Positions 24,891 to 39,460 of a stretch of DNA of 64,000 nucleotides are shown piece after piece; within the stretch, counting starts at the first letter, position 1; every line of letters begins with the position of its first letter. Origin of the DNA: Paralichthys olivaceus (Eukaryota > Chordata > Actinopteri > Pleuronectiformes > Paralichthyidae). The stretch is from positions 18,013,001 to 18,077,000 of the forward strand of contig NC_091094.1 of NCBI RefSeq assembly GCF_024713975.1, given 5' to 3'. The notes beneath the pieces were generated by a model that saw only the letters and a list, made by a program, of their open reading frames with translations, had not been told where the DNA came from and did no database searches. The position numbers were made by a program, and so were the translations under genes.

Positions 24891-27400
24891 CTACCCCTTC
24901 CAAAGGTCGTAGAAGCTCGGGGGTGGTACCAATGGATCGGGCATAGCCACATTAGTGGAGATGGAACCAACTTCCAAGTCTCTATGACCTACAGAAAAAA
25001 AGTTATTGAAGAATATCTTGAGCTCCAATGGGTATTCATCCCTAACCCTAACCCTAATAGCAACCCTAACCCTAACCCTAATCACAACCCTAACCCTAAC
25101 CCTAACCCTAATTGCAACCCTAACCCATATTAGGGATTAATTGGAATAACTCCGCGCTGCTTGCTTGAAACGTGCTGAAATTCGGTGTGGTTGTGTGGCA
25201 GGCCACCCTTTATTAATCATGAAATGCACAAGTCTCTAGGACTTTCAGAAGAAAAGTTATTCAAAAATATCTTGTACTATTTTTATAGATTTGGTGGTTT
25301 CACCATTTCCGTAGGTCATAGAAGCTTGGGGATGGTCCCAATGGATCGGGCAGAGTCACATTAGTGGAGATGGAACCAACTTCCAAGTCTCTATGACCTT
25401 CAGAAAAAAAGTTATTGAACAATATCTTGAACTCCTATAGGTTTTCATCCCTAACCCTAACCCTAATCACAACCAAAAAATCAAACACTAATCACAACCC
25501 TAACCCTACCCCTTCCAAAGGTCGTAGAAGCTCGGGGGTGGTACCAATGGATCGGGCATAGCCACATTAGTGGAGATGGAACCAACTTCCAAGTCTCTAT
25601 GACCTACAGAAAAAAAGTTATTGAAGAATATCTTGAGCTCCAATGGGTATTCATCCCTAACCCTAACCCTAATAGCAACCCTAACCCTAACCACAACCCT
25701 AACCCTAACCCTAATCACAACCCTAACCCTAACCCTAACCCTAACCCTAATTGCAACCCTAACCCATATTAGGGATTAATTGGAATAACTCCGCGCTGCT
25801 TGCTCGAAACGTGCTGAAATTCGGTGTGGTTGTGTGGCAGGCCACCCTTTAATAATCATGAAATGCACAAGTCTCTAGGACTTTCAGAAGAAAAGTTATT
25901 CAAAAATATCTTGTACTATTTTTAATAGATTTGGTGGTTTCACCATTTCCGTAGGTCATAGAAGCTTGGGGGTGGTCCCAATGGATCGGGCAGAGCCACA
26001 TTAGTGGAGATGGAACCAACTTCCAAGTCTCTATGACCTTCAGAAAAAAAGTTATTGAACAATATCTTGAACTCCTATAGGTTTTCATCCCTAACCCTAA
26101 CCCTAATCACAACCAAAAAATCAAACACTAATCACAACCCTAACCCTACCCCTTCCAAAGGTCGTAGAAGCTCGGGGGTGGTACCAATGGATCGGGCATA
26201 GCCACATTAGTGGAGATGGAACCAACTTCCAAGTCTCTATGACCTACAGAAAAAAAGTTATTGAAGAATATCTTGAGCTCCAATGGGTATTCATCCCTAA
26301 CCCTAACCCTAATAGCAACCCTAACCCTAACCCTAATCACAACCCTAACCCTAACCCTAACCCTAATTGCAACCCTAACCCATATTAGGGATTAATTGGA
26401 ATAACTCCGCGCTGCTTGCTTGAAACGTGCTGAAATTCGGTGTGGTTGTGTGGCAGGCCACCCTTTATTAATCATGAAATGCACAAGTCTCTAGGACTTT
26501 CAGAAGAAAAGTTATTCAAAAATATCTTGTACTATTTTTATAGATTTGGTGGTTTCACCATTTCCGTAGGTCATAGAAGCTTGGGGATGGTCCCAATGGA
26601 TCGGGCAGAGTCACATTAGTGGAGATGGAACCAACTTCCAAGTCTCTATGACCTTCAGAAAAAAAGTTATTGAACAATATCTTGAACTCCTATAGGTTTT
26701 CATCCCTAACCCTAACCCTAATCACAACCAAAAAATCAAACACTAATCACAACCCTAACCCTACCCCTTCCAAAGGTCGTAGAAGCTCGGGGGTGGTACC
26801 AATGGATCGGGCATAGCCACATTAGTGGAGATGGAACCAACTTCCAAGTCTCTATGACCTACAGAAAAAAAGTTATTGAAGAATATCTTGAGCTCCAATG
26901 GGTATTCATCCCTAACCCTAACCCTAATAGCAACCCTAACCCTAACCACAACCCTAACCCTAACCCTAATCACAACCCTAACCCTAACCCTAACCCTAAC
27001 CCTAATTGCAACCCTAACCCATATTAGGGATTAATTGGAATAACTCCGCGCTGCTTGCTCGAAACGTGCTGAAATTCGGTGTGGTTGTGTGGCAGGCCAC
27101 CCTTTAATAATCATGAAATGCACAAGTCTCTAGGACTTTCAGAAGAAAAGTTATTCAAAAATATCTTGTACTATTTTTAATAGATTTGGTGGTTTCACCA
27201 TTTCCGTAGGTCATAGAAGCTTGGGGGTGGTCCCAATGGATCGGGCAGAGCCACATTAGTGGAGATGGAACCAACTTCCAAGTCTCTATGACCTTCAGAA
27301 AAAAAGTTATTGAACAATATCTTGAACTCCTATAGGTTTTCATCCCTAACCCTAACCCTAATCACAACCAAAAAATCAAACACTAATCACAACCCTAACC
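24891..27400 (+). repeat. 1,255-bp higher-order duplication
   Basis: Units starting at 24,891 and 25,506 recur at 26,146 and 26,761, a constant offset of 1,255 bp (two units). The second unit of each pair has the extra CCCTAACCACAACCC variant inside its telomere-like block, followed by the same B and C segments. Confidence 0.75.
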
Positions 27401-30400
27401 CTACCCCTTCCAAAGGTCGTAGAAGCTCGGGGGTGGTACCAATGGATCGGGCATAGCCACATTAGTGGAGATGGAACCAACTTCCAAGTCTCTATGACCT
27501 ACAGAAAAAAAGTTATTGAAGAATATCTTGAGCTCCAATGGGTATTCATCCCTAACCCTAACCCTAATAGCAACCCTAACCCTAACCCTAATCACAACCC
27601 TAACCCTAATAGCAACCCTAACCCTAATCACAACCCTAACCCTAACCCTAATTGCAACCCTAACCCTAACCCTAACCCTAATTGCAACCCTAACCCATAT
27701 TAGGGATTAATTGGAATAACTCCGCGCTGCTTGCTCGAAACGTGCTGAAATTCGGTGTGGTTGTGTGGCAGGCCACCCTTTATTAATCATGAAATGCACA
27801 AGTCTCTAGGACTTTCAGAAGAAAAGTAATTCAAAAATATCTTGTACTTTTTTTTATAAATTTGGTGGTTTCACCATTTCTGAAGGTCGTAGAAGCTCGG
27901 GGATGGTCCCAATGGATCGGGCAGAGCCACATTAGTGGAGATGGAACCAACTTCCAAGTCTCTATGACCTTCAGAAAAAAAGTTATTGAACAATATCTTG
28001 AACTCCTATAGGTTTTCATCCCTAACCCTAACCCTAATCACAACCAAAAAATCAAACACTAATCACAACCCTAACCCTACCCCTTCCAAAGGTCGTAGAA
28101 GCTCGGGGGTGGTACCAATGGATCGGGCATAGCCACATTAGTGGAGATGGAACCAACTTCCAAGTCTCTATGACCTACAGAAAAAAAGTTATTGAAGAAT
28201 ATCTTGAGCTCCAATGGGTATTCATCCCTAACCCTAACCCTAATAGCAACCCTAACCCTAATCACAACCCTAACCCGAACCCTAATTGCAACCCTAACCC
28301 TAACCCTAACCCTAATTGCAACCCTAACCCATATTAGGGATTAATTGGAATAACTCTGTGCTGCTTGCTTGAAACGTGCTGAAATTCGGTGTGGTTGTGT
28401 GGCAGGCCACCCTTTATTAATCATGAAATGCACAAGTCTCTAGGACTTTCAGAAGAAAAGTTATTCAAAAATATCTTGTACTATTTTTTATAGATTTGGT
28501 GGTTTCACCATTTCCGTAGGTCATAGAAGCTTGGGGATGGTCCCAATGGATCGGGCAGAGTCACATTAGTGGAGATGGAACCAACTTCCAAGTCTCTATG
28601 ACCTTCAGAAAAAAAGTTATTGAACAATATCTTGAACTCCTATAGGTTTTCATCCCTAACCCTAACCCTAATCACAACCAAAAAATCAAACACTAATCAC
28701 AACCCTAACCCTACCCCTTCCAAAGGTCGTAGAAGCTCGGGGGTGGTACCAATGGATCGGGCATAGCCACATTATTGGAGATGGAACCAACTTCCAAGTC
28801 TCTATGACCTACAGAAAAAAAGTTATTGAAGAATATCTTGAGCTCCAATGTGTATTCATCCCTAACCCTAACCCTAATCACAACCCTAACCCTAATAGCA
28901 ACCCTAACCCTAACCCTAATCACAACCCTAACCCTAACCCTAATTGCAACCCTAACCCTAACCCTAACCCTAATTGCAACCCTAACCCATATTAGGGATT
29001 AATTGGAATAACTCCGCGCTGCTTGCTCGAAACGTGCTGAAATTCGGTGTGGTTGTGTGGCAGGCCACCCTTTATTAATCATGAAATGCACAAGTCTCTA
29101 GGACTTTCAGAAAAAAAGTAATTCAAAAATATCTTGTACTTTTTTTTATAAATTTGGTGGTTTCACCATTTCTGAAGGTCGTAGAAGCTCGGGGATGGTC
29201 CCAATGGATCGGGCAGAGCCACATTAGTGGAGATGGAACCAACTTCCAAGTCTCTATGACCTTCAGAAAAAAAGTTATTGAACAATATCTTGAACTCCTA
29301 TAGGTTTTCATCCCTAACCCTAACCCTAATCACAACCAAAAAATCAAACACTAATCACAACCCTAACCCTACCCCTTCCAAAGTTCGTAGAAGCTCGGGG
29401 GTGGTACCAATGGATCGGGCATAGCCACATTAGTGGAGATGGAACCAACTTCCAAGTCTCTATGACCTACAGAAAAAAAGTTATTGAAGAATATCTTGAG
29501 CTCCAATGGGTATTCATCCCTAACCCTAACCCTAATAGCAACCCTAACCCTAACCCTAATCACAACCCTAACCCTAACCCTAATTGCAACCCTAACCCTA
29601 ATTGCAACCCTAACCCATATTAGGGATTAATTGGAATAACTCCGCGCTGCTTGCTCGAAACGTGCTGAAATTCGGTGTGGTTGTGTGGCAGGCCACCCTT
29701 TAATAATCATGAAATGCACAAGTCTCTAGGACTTTCAGAAGAAAAGTTATTCAAAAATATCTTGTACTATTTTTTATAGATTTGGTGGTTTCACCATTTC
29801 CGTAGGTCATAGAAGCTTGGGGGTGGTCCCAATGGATCGGGCAGAGCCACATTAGTGGAGATGGAACCAACTTCCAAGTCTCTATGACCTTCAGAAAAAA
29901 AGTTATTGAACAATATCTTGAACTCCTATAGGTTTTCATCCCTAACCCTAACCCTAATCACAACCAAAAAATCAAACACTAATCACAACCCTAACCCTAC
30001 CCCTTCCAAAGGTCGTAGAAGCTCGGGGGTGGTACCAATGGATCGGGCATAGCCACATTAGTGGAGATGGAACCAACTTCCAAGTCTCTATGACCTACAG
30101 AAAAAAAGTTATTGAAGAATATCTTGAGCTCCAATGGGTATTCATCCCTAACCCTAACCCTAATAGCAACCCTAACCCTAACCCTAATCACAACCCTAAC
30201 CCTAATAGCAACCCTAACCCTAACCCTAATCACAACCCTAACCCTAACCCTAATTGCAACCCTAACCCTAACCCTAACCCTAATTGCAACCCTAACCCAT
30301 ATTAGGGATTAATTGGAATAACTCCGCGCTGCTTGCTCGAAACGTGCTGAAATTCGGTGTGGTTGTGTGGCAGGCCACCCTTTATTAATCATGAAATGCA

Positions 30401-30432
30401 CAAGTCTCTAGGACTTTCAGAAGAAAAGTAAT

Positions 30433-33400
30433 TCAAAAATATCTTGTACTTTTTTTTATAAATTTGGTGGTTTCACCATTTCTGAAGGTCGTAGAAGCTC
30501 GGGGATGGTCCCAATGGATCGGGCAGAGCCACATTAGTGGAGATGGAACCAACTTCCAAGTCTCTATGACCTTCAGAAAAAAAGTTATTGAACAATATCT
30601 TGAACTCCTATAGGTTTTCATCCCTAACCCTAACCCTAATCACAACCAAAAAATCAAACACTAATCACAACCCTAACCCTACCCCTTCCAAAGGTCGTAG
30701 AAGCTCGGGGGTGGTACCAATGGATCGGGCATAGCCACATTAGTGGAGATGGAACCAACTTCCAAGTCTCTATGACCTACAGAAAAAAAGTTATTGAAGA
30801 ATATCTTGAGCTCCAATGGGTATTCATCCCTAACCCTAACCCTAATAGCAACCCTAACCCTAACCCTAATCACAACCCTAACCCTAACCCTAATTGCAAC
30901 CCTAACCCTAACCCTAACCCTAATTGCAACCCTAACCCATATTAGGGATTAATTGGAATAACTCCGCGCTGCTTGCTTGAAACGTGCTGAAATTCGGTGT
31001 GGTTGTGTGGCAGGCCACCCTTTATTAATCATGAAATGCACAAGTCTCTAGGACTTTCAGAAGAAAAGTTATTCAAAAATATCTTGTACTATTTTTTATA
31101 GATTTGGTGGTTTCACCATTTCCGTAGGTCATAGAAGCTTGGGGATGGTCCCAATGGATCGGGCAGAGTCACATTAGTGGAGATGGAACCAACTTCCAAG
31201 TCTCTATGACCTTCAGAAAAAAAGTTATTGAACAATATCTTGAACTCCTATAGGTTTTCATCCCTAACCCTAACCCTAATCACAACCAAAAAATCAAACA
31301 CTAATCACAACCCTAACCCTACCCCTTCCAAAGGTCGTAGAAGCTCGGGGGTGGTACCAATGGATCGGGCATAGCCACATTAGTGGAGATGGAACCAACT
31401 TCCAAGTCTCTATGACCTACAGAAAAAAAGTTATTGAAGAATATCTTGAGCTCCAATGGGTATTCATCCCTAACCCTAACCCTAATAGCAACCCTAACCC
31501 TAACCACAACCCTAACCCTAATTGCAACCCTAACCCTAATTGCAACCCTAACCCATATTAGGGATTAATTGGAATAACTCCGCGCTGCTTGCTCGAAACG
31601 TGCTGAAATTCGGTGTGGTTGTGTGGCAGGCCACCCTTTAATAATCGTGAAATGCACAAGTCTCTAGGACTTTCAGAAGAAAAGTTATTCAAAAATATCT
31701 TGTACTATTTTTTATAGATTTGGTGGTTTCACCATTTCCGTAGGTCATAGAAGCTTGGGGGTGGTCCCAATGGATCGGGCAGAGCCACATTAGTGGAGAT
31801 GGAACCAACTTCCAAGTCTCTATGACCTTCAGAAAAAAAGTTATTGAACAATATCTTGAACTCCTATAGGTTTTCATCCCTAACCCTAACCCTAATCACA
31901 ACCAAAAAATCAAACACTAATCACAACCCTAACCCTTCCAAAGGTCGTAGAAGCTCGGGGGTGGTACCAATGGATCGGGCATAGCCACATTAGTGGAGAT
32001 GGAACCAACTTCCAAGTCTCTATGACCTACAGAAAAAAAGTTATTGAAGAATATCTTGAGCTCCAATGGGTATTCATCCCTAACCCTAACCCTAATAGCA
32101 ACCCTAACCCTAACCCTAATCACAACCCTAACCCTAACCCTAATTGCAACCCTAACCCTAACCCTAACCCTAATTGCAACCCTAACCCATATTAGGGATT
32201 AATTGGAATAACTCCGCGCTGCTTAGTCGAAACGTGCTGAAATTCGGTGTGGTTGTGTGGCAGGCCACCCTTTATTAATCATGAAATGCACAAGTCTCTA
32301 GGACTTTCAGAAGAAAAGTTATTCAAAAATATCTTGTACTTTTTTTTATAAATTTGGTGGTTTCACCATTTCCGAAGGTCGTAGAAGCTCGGGGATGGTC
32401 CCAATGGATCGGGCAGAGCCACATTAGTGGAGATGGAACCAACTTCCAAGTCTCTATGACCTTCAGAAAAAAAGTTATTGAACAATATCTTGAACTCCTA
32501 TAGGTTTTCATCCCTAACCCTAACCCTAATCACAACCAAAAAATCAAACACTAATCACAACCCTAACCCTACCCCTTCCAAAGGTCGTAGAAGCTCGGGG
32601 GTGGTACCAATGGATCGGGCATAGCCACATTAGTGGAGATGGAACCAACTTCCAAGTCTCTATGACCTACAGAAAAAAAGTTATTGAAGAATATCTTGAG
32701 CTCCAATGGGTATTCATCCCTAACCCTAACCCTAATAGCAACCCTAACCCTAACCCTAATCACAACCCTAACCCTAACCCTAATTGCAACCCTAACCCTA
32801 ACCCTAATTGCAACCCTAACCCATATTAGGGATTAATTGGAATAACTCCGCGCTGCTTGCTCGAAACGTGCTGAAATTCGGTGTGGTTGTGTGGCAGGCC
32901 ACCCTTTATTAATCATGAAATGCACAAGTCTCTAGGACTTTCAGAAGAAAAGTAATTCAAAAATATCTTGTACTTTTTTTTATAAATTTGGTGGTTTCAC
33001 CATTTCTGAAGGTCGTAGAAGCTCGGGGATGGTCCCAATGGATCGGGCAGAGCCACATTAGTGGAGATGGAACCAACTTCCAAGTCTCTATGACCTTCAG
33101 AAAAAAAGTTATTGAACAATATCTTGAACTCCTATAGGTTTTCATCCCTAACCCTAACCCTAATCACAACCAAAAAATCAAACACTAATCACAACCCTAA
33201 CCCTACCCCTTCCAAAGGTCGTAGAAGCTCGGGGGTGGTACCAATGGATCGGGCATAGCCACATTAGTGGAGATGGAACCAACTTCCAAGTCTCTATGAC
33301 CTACAGAAAAAAAGTTATTGAAGAATATCTTGAGCTCCAATGGGTATTCATCCCTAACCCTAACCCTAATAGCAACCCTAACCCTAACCCTAATCACAAC

Positions 33401-35480
33401 CCTAACCCTAACCCTAATTGCAACCCTAACCCTAACCCTAACCCTAATTGCAACCCTAACCCATATTAGGGATTAATTGGAATAACTCCGCGCTGCTTGC
33501 TTGAAACGTGCTGAAATTCGGTGTGGTTGTGTGGCAGGCCACCCTTTATTAATCATGAAATGCACAAGTCTCTAGGACTTTCAGAAGAAAAGTTATTCAA
33601 AAATATCTTGTACTATTTTTTATAGATTTGGTGGTTTCACCATTTCCGTAGGTCATAGAAGCTTGGGGATGGTCCCAATGGATCGGGCAGAGTCACATTA
33701 GTGGAGATGGAACCAACTTCCAAGTCTCTATGACCTTCAGAAAAAAAGTTATTGAACAATATCTTGAACTCCTATAGGTTTTCATCCCTAACCCTAACCC
33801 TAATCACAACCAAAAAATCAAACACTAATCACAACCCTAACCCTACCCCTTCCAAAGGTCGTAGAAGCTCGGGGGTGGTACCAATGGATCGGGCATAGCC
33901 ACATTAGTGGAGATGGAACCAACTTCCAAGTCTCTATGACCTACAGAAAAAAAGTTATTGAAGAATATCTTGAGCTCCAATGGGTATTCATCCCTAACCC
34001 TAACCCTAATAGCAACCCTAACCCTAACCACAACCCTAACCCTAATTGCAACCCTAACCCTAATTGCAACCCTAACCCATATTAGGGATTAATTGGAATA
34101 ACTCCGCGCTGCTTGCTCGAAACGTGCTGAAATTCGGTGTGGTTGTGTGGCAGGCCACCCTTTAATAATCGTGAAATGCACAAGTCTCTAGGACTTTCAG
34201 AAGAAAAGTTATTCAAAAATATCTTGTACTATTTTTTATAGATTTGGTGGTTTCACCATTTCCGTAGGTCATAGAAGCTTGGGGGTGGTCCCAATGGATC
34301 GGGCAGAGCCACATTAGTGGAGATGGAACCAACTTCCAAGTCTCTATGACCTTCAGAAAAAAAGTTATTGAACAATATCTTGAACTCCTATAGGTTTTCA
34401 TCCCTAACCCTAACCCTAATCACAACCAAAAAATCAAACACTAATCACAACCCTAACCCTTCCAAAGGTCGTAGAAGCTCGGGGGTGGTACCAATGGATC
34501 GGGCATAGCCACATTAGTGGAGATGGAACCAACTTCCAAGTCTCTATGACCTACAGAAAAAAAGTTATTGAAGAATATCTTGAGCTCCAATGGGTATTCA
34601 TCCCTAACCCTAACCCTAATAGCAACCCTAACCCTAACCCTAATCACAACCCTAACCCTAACCCTAATTGCAACCCTAACCCTAACCCTAACCCTAATTG
34701 CAACCCTAACCCATATTAGGGATTAATTGGAATAACTCCGCGCTGCTTAGTCGAAACGTGCTGAAATTCGGTGTGGTTGTGTGGCAGGCCACCCTTTATT
34801 AATCATGAAATGCACAAGTCTCTAGGACTTTCAGAAGAAAAGTTATTCAAAAATATCTTGTACTTTTTTTTATAAATTTGGTGGTTTCACCATTTCCGAA
34901 GGTCGTAGAAGCTCGGGGATGGTCCCAATGGATCGGGCAGAGCCACATTAGTGGAGATGGAACCAACTTCCAAGTCTCTATGACCTTCAGAAAAAAAGTT
35001 ATTGAACAATATCTTGAACTCCTATAGGTTTTCATCCCTAACCCTAACCCTAATCACAACCAAAAAATCAAACACTAATCACAACCCTAACCCTACCCCT
35101 TCCAAAGGTCGTAGAAGCTCGGGGGTGGTACCAATGGATCGGGCATAGCCACATTAGTGGAGATGGAACCAACTTCCAAGTCTCTATGACCTACAGAAAA
35201 AAAGTTATTGAAGAATATCTTGAGCTCCAATGGGTATTCATCCCTAACCCTAACCCTAATAGCAACCCTAACCCTAACCCTAATCACAACCCTAACCCTA
35301 ACCCTAATTGCAACCCTAACCCTAACCCTAATTGCAACCCTAACCCATATTAGGGATTAATTGGAATAACTCCGCGCTGCTTGCTCGAAACGTGCTGAAA
35401 TTCGGTGTGGTTGTGTGGCAGGCCACCCTTTATTAATCATGAAATGCACAAGTCTCTAGGACTTTCAGAAGAAAAGTTAT
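30433..35480 (+). repeat. 2,524-bp higher-order duplication
   Basis: Bases 30,433-32,956 and 32,957-35,480 align at a constant offset of 2,524 bp, about four units. Shared private variants are AATAATCGTGAAATG (G at 31,647 and 34,171) and GCTGCTTAGTCGAAACG near 32,219 and 34,743. The second variant appears a third time near 36,011, so a partial third copy may follow. Confidence 0.8.
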
Positions 35481-38399
35481 TCAAAAATATCTTGTACTAT
35501 TTTTTATAGATTTGGTGGTTTCACCATTTCCGTAGGTCATAGAAGCTTGGGGGTGGTCCCAATGGATCGGGCAGAGCCACATTAGTTGAGATGGAACCAA
35601 CTTCCAAGTCTCTATGACCTTCAGAAAAAAAGTTATTGAACAATATCTTGAACTCCTATAGGTTTTCATCCCTAACCCTAACCCTAATCACAACCAAAAA
35701 ATCAAACACTAATCACAACCCTACCCCTTCCAAAGGTCGTAGAAGCTCAGGGGTGGTACCAATGGATCGGGCATAGCCACATTAGTGGAGATGGAACCAA
35801 CTTCCAAGTCTCTATGACCTACAGAAAAAAAGTTATTGAAGAATATCTTGAGCTCCAATGGGTATTCATCCCTAACCCTAACCCTAATAGCAACCCTAAC
35901 CCTAACCCTAATCACAACCCTAACCCTAACCCTAATTGCAACCCTAACCCTAACCCTAACCCTAATTGCAACCCTAACCCATATTAGGGATTAATTGGAA
36001 TAACTCCGCGCTGCTTAGTCGAAACGTGCTGAAATTCGGTGTGGTTGTGTGGCAGGCCACCCTTTATTAATCATGAAATGCACAAGTCTCTAGGACTTTC
36101 AGAAGAAAAGTTATTCAAAAATATCTTGTACTTTTTTTTATAGATTTGGTGGTTTCACCATTTCCGAAGGTCGTAGAAGCTCGGGGATGGTCCCAATGGA
36201 TCGGGCAGAGCCACATTAGTGGAGATGGAACCAACTTCCAAGTCTCTATGACCTTCAGAAAAAAAGTTATTGAACAATATCTTGAACTCCTATAGGTTTT
36301 CATCCCTAACCCTAACCCTAATCACAACCAAAAAATCAAACACTAATCACAACCCTAACCCTACCCCTTCCAAAGGTCGTAGAAGCTCGGGGGTGGTACC
36401 AATGGATCGGGCATAGCCACATTAGTGGAGATGGAACCAACTTCCAAGTCTCTATGACCTACAGAAAAAAAGTTATTGAAGAATATCTTGAGCTCCAATG
36501 GGTATTCATCCCTAACCCTAACCCTAATAGCAACCCTAACCCTAACCCTAATCACAACCCTAACCCTAACCCTAATTGCAACCCTAACCCATATTAGGGA
36601 TTAATTGGAATAACTCTGCGCTGCTTGCTCGAAACGTGCTGAAATTCGGTGTGGTTGTGTGGCAGGCCACCCTTTATTAATCATGAAATGCACAAGTCTC
36701 TAGGACTTTCAGAAGAAAAGTTATTCAAAAATATCTTGTACTTTTTTTTATAGATTTGGTGGTTTCACCATTTCCGAAGGTCGTAGAAGCTCGGGGATGG
36801 TCCCAATGGATCGGGCAGAGCCACTTTAGTTGAGATGGAACCAACTTCCAAGTCTCTATGACCTTCAGAAAAAAAGTTATTGAACAATATCTTGAACTCC
36901 TATAGGTTTTCATCCCTAACCCTAACCCTAATCACAACCAAAAAATCAAACACTAATCACAACCCTAACCCTACCCCTTCCAAAGGTCGTAGAAGCTCGG
37001 GGGTGGTACCAATGGATCGGGCATAGCCACATTAGTGGAGATGGAACCAACTTCCAAGTCTCTATGACCTACAGAAAAAAAGTTATTGAAGAATATCTTG
37101 AGCTCCAATGGGTATTCATCCCTAACCCTAACACTAATAGCAACCCTAACCCTAATCACAACCCTAACCCTAACCCTAATTGCAACCCTAACCCTAACCC
37201 TAATTGCAACCCTAACCCATATTAGGGATTAATTGGAATAACTCCGCGCTGCTTGCTCGAAACGTGCTGAAATTCGGTGTGGTTGTGTGGCAGGCCACCC
37301 TTTATTAATCATGAAATGCACAAGTCTCTAGGACTTTCAGAAGAAAAGTTATTCAAAAATATCTTGTACTTTTTTTTATAGATTTGGTGGTTTCACCATT
37401 TCCGTAGGTCGTAGAAGCTCCGGGATGGTCCCAATGGATCGGGCAGAGCCACATTAGTGGAGATGGAACCAACTTCCAAGTCTCTATGACCTTCAGAAAA
37501 AAAGTTATTGAACAATATCTTGAACTTCTATAGGTTTTCATCCCTAACCCTAACCCTAATCACAACCAAAAAATCAAACACTAATCACAACCCTAACCCT
37601 ACCCCTTCCAAAGGTCGTAGAAGCTCGGGGGTGGTACCAATGGATCGGGCATAGCCACATTAGTGGAGATGGAACCAACTTCCAAGTCTCTATGACCTAC
37701 AGAAAAAAAGTTATTGAAGAATATCTTGAGCTCCAATGGGTATTCATCCCTAACCCTAACCCTAATCACAACCCTAACCCTAACCCTAATTGCAACCCTA
37801 ACCCATATTAGGGATTAATTGGAATAACTCCGCGCTGCTTGCTCGAAACGTGCTGAAATTCGGTGTGGTTGTGTGGCAGGCCACCCTTTATTAATCATGA
37901 AATGCACAAGTCTCTAGGACTTTCAGAAGAAAAGTTATTCAAAAATATCTTGTACTTTTTTTAATAGATTTGGTGGTTTCACCATTTCCGAAGGTCGTAG
38001 AAGCTCGGGGATGGTCCCAATGGATCGGGCAGAGCCACTTTAGTGGAGATGGAACCAACTTCCAAGTCTCTATGACCTTCAGAAAAAAAGTTATTGAACA
38101 ATATGTTGAACTCCTATAGGTTTTCATCCCTAACCCTAACCCTAATCACAACCAAAAAATCAAACACTAATCACAACCCTAACCCTACCCCTTCCAAAGG
38201 TCGTAGAAGCTCGGGGGTGGTACCAATGGATCGGGCATAGCCACATTAGTGGAGATGGAACCAACTTCCAAGTCTCTATGACCTACAGAAAAAAAGTTAT
38301 TGAAGAATATCTTGAGCTCCAATGGGTATTCATCCCTAACCCTAACCCTAATAGCAACCCTAACCCTAACCCTAATCACAACCCTAACCCTAACCCTAA

Positions 38400-39460
38400 T
38401 TGCAACCCTAACCCATATTAGGGATTAATTGGAATAACTCTGCGCTGCTTGCTCGAAACGTGCTGAAATCCGGTGTGGTTGTGTGGCAGGCCACCCTTTA
38501 TTAATCATGAAATGCACAACTCTCTAGGACTTTCAGAAGAAAAGATATTCAAAAATATCTTGTACTTTTTTTTATAGATTTGGTGGTTTCACCATTTCCG
38601 AAAGTCGTAGAAGCTCGGGGATGGTCCCAATGGATCGGGCAGAGCCACAATAGTGGAGATGGAACCAACTTCCAAGTCTCTATGACCTTCAGAAAAAAAG
38701 TTATTGAACAATATCTTGAACTCCTATAGGTTTTCATCCCTAACCCTAACCCTAATCACAACCAAAAAATCAAACACTAATCACAACCCTAACCCTACCC
38801 CTTCCAAAGGTCGTAGAAGCTCGGGGGTGGTACCAATGGATCGGGCATAGCCACATTAGTGGAGATGGAACCAACTTCCAAGTCTCTATGACCTACAGAA
38901 AAAAGGTTATTGAAGAATATCTTGAGCTCCAATGGGTATTCATCCCTAACCCTAACCCTAATAGCAACCCTAACCCTAACCCTAATCACAACCCTAACCC
39001 TAACCCTAATTGCAACCCTAACCCTAACCCTAACCCTAATCACAACCCTAACCCTAACCCTAATTGCAACCCTAACCCATATTAGGGATTAATTGGAATA
39101 ACTCTGCGCTGCTTGCTCGAAACGTGCTGAAATCCGGTGTGGTTGTGTGGCAGGCCACCCTTTATTAATCATGAAATGCACAACTCTCTAGGACTTTCAG
39201 AAGAAAAGATATTCAAAAATATCTTGTACTTTTTTTTATAGATTTGGTGGTTTCACCATTTCCGAAAGTCGTAGAAGCTCGGGGATGGTCCCAATGGATC
39301 GGGCAGAGCCACAATAGTGGAGATGGAACCAACTTCCAAGTCTCTATGACCTTCAGAAAAAAAGTTATTGAACAATATCTTGAACTCCTATAGGTTTTCA
39401 TCCCTAACCCTAACCCTAATCACAACCAAAAAATCAAACACTAATCACAACCCTAACCCT
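38400..39460 (+). repeat. 664-bp duplication near the inner edge of the array
   Basis: About 38,400-38,790 and 39,070-39,460 share private changes at a 664-bp offset: AAATCCGGTGTGG, CACAACTCTCTAGG, AAAAGATATTC, CCGAAAGTCG and CCACAATAG. None of these was seen together elsewhere in the array, so this is a recent local duplication beside the diverged edge. Confidence 0.75.
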
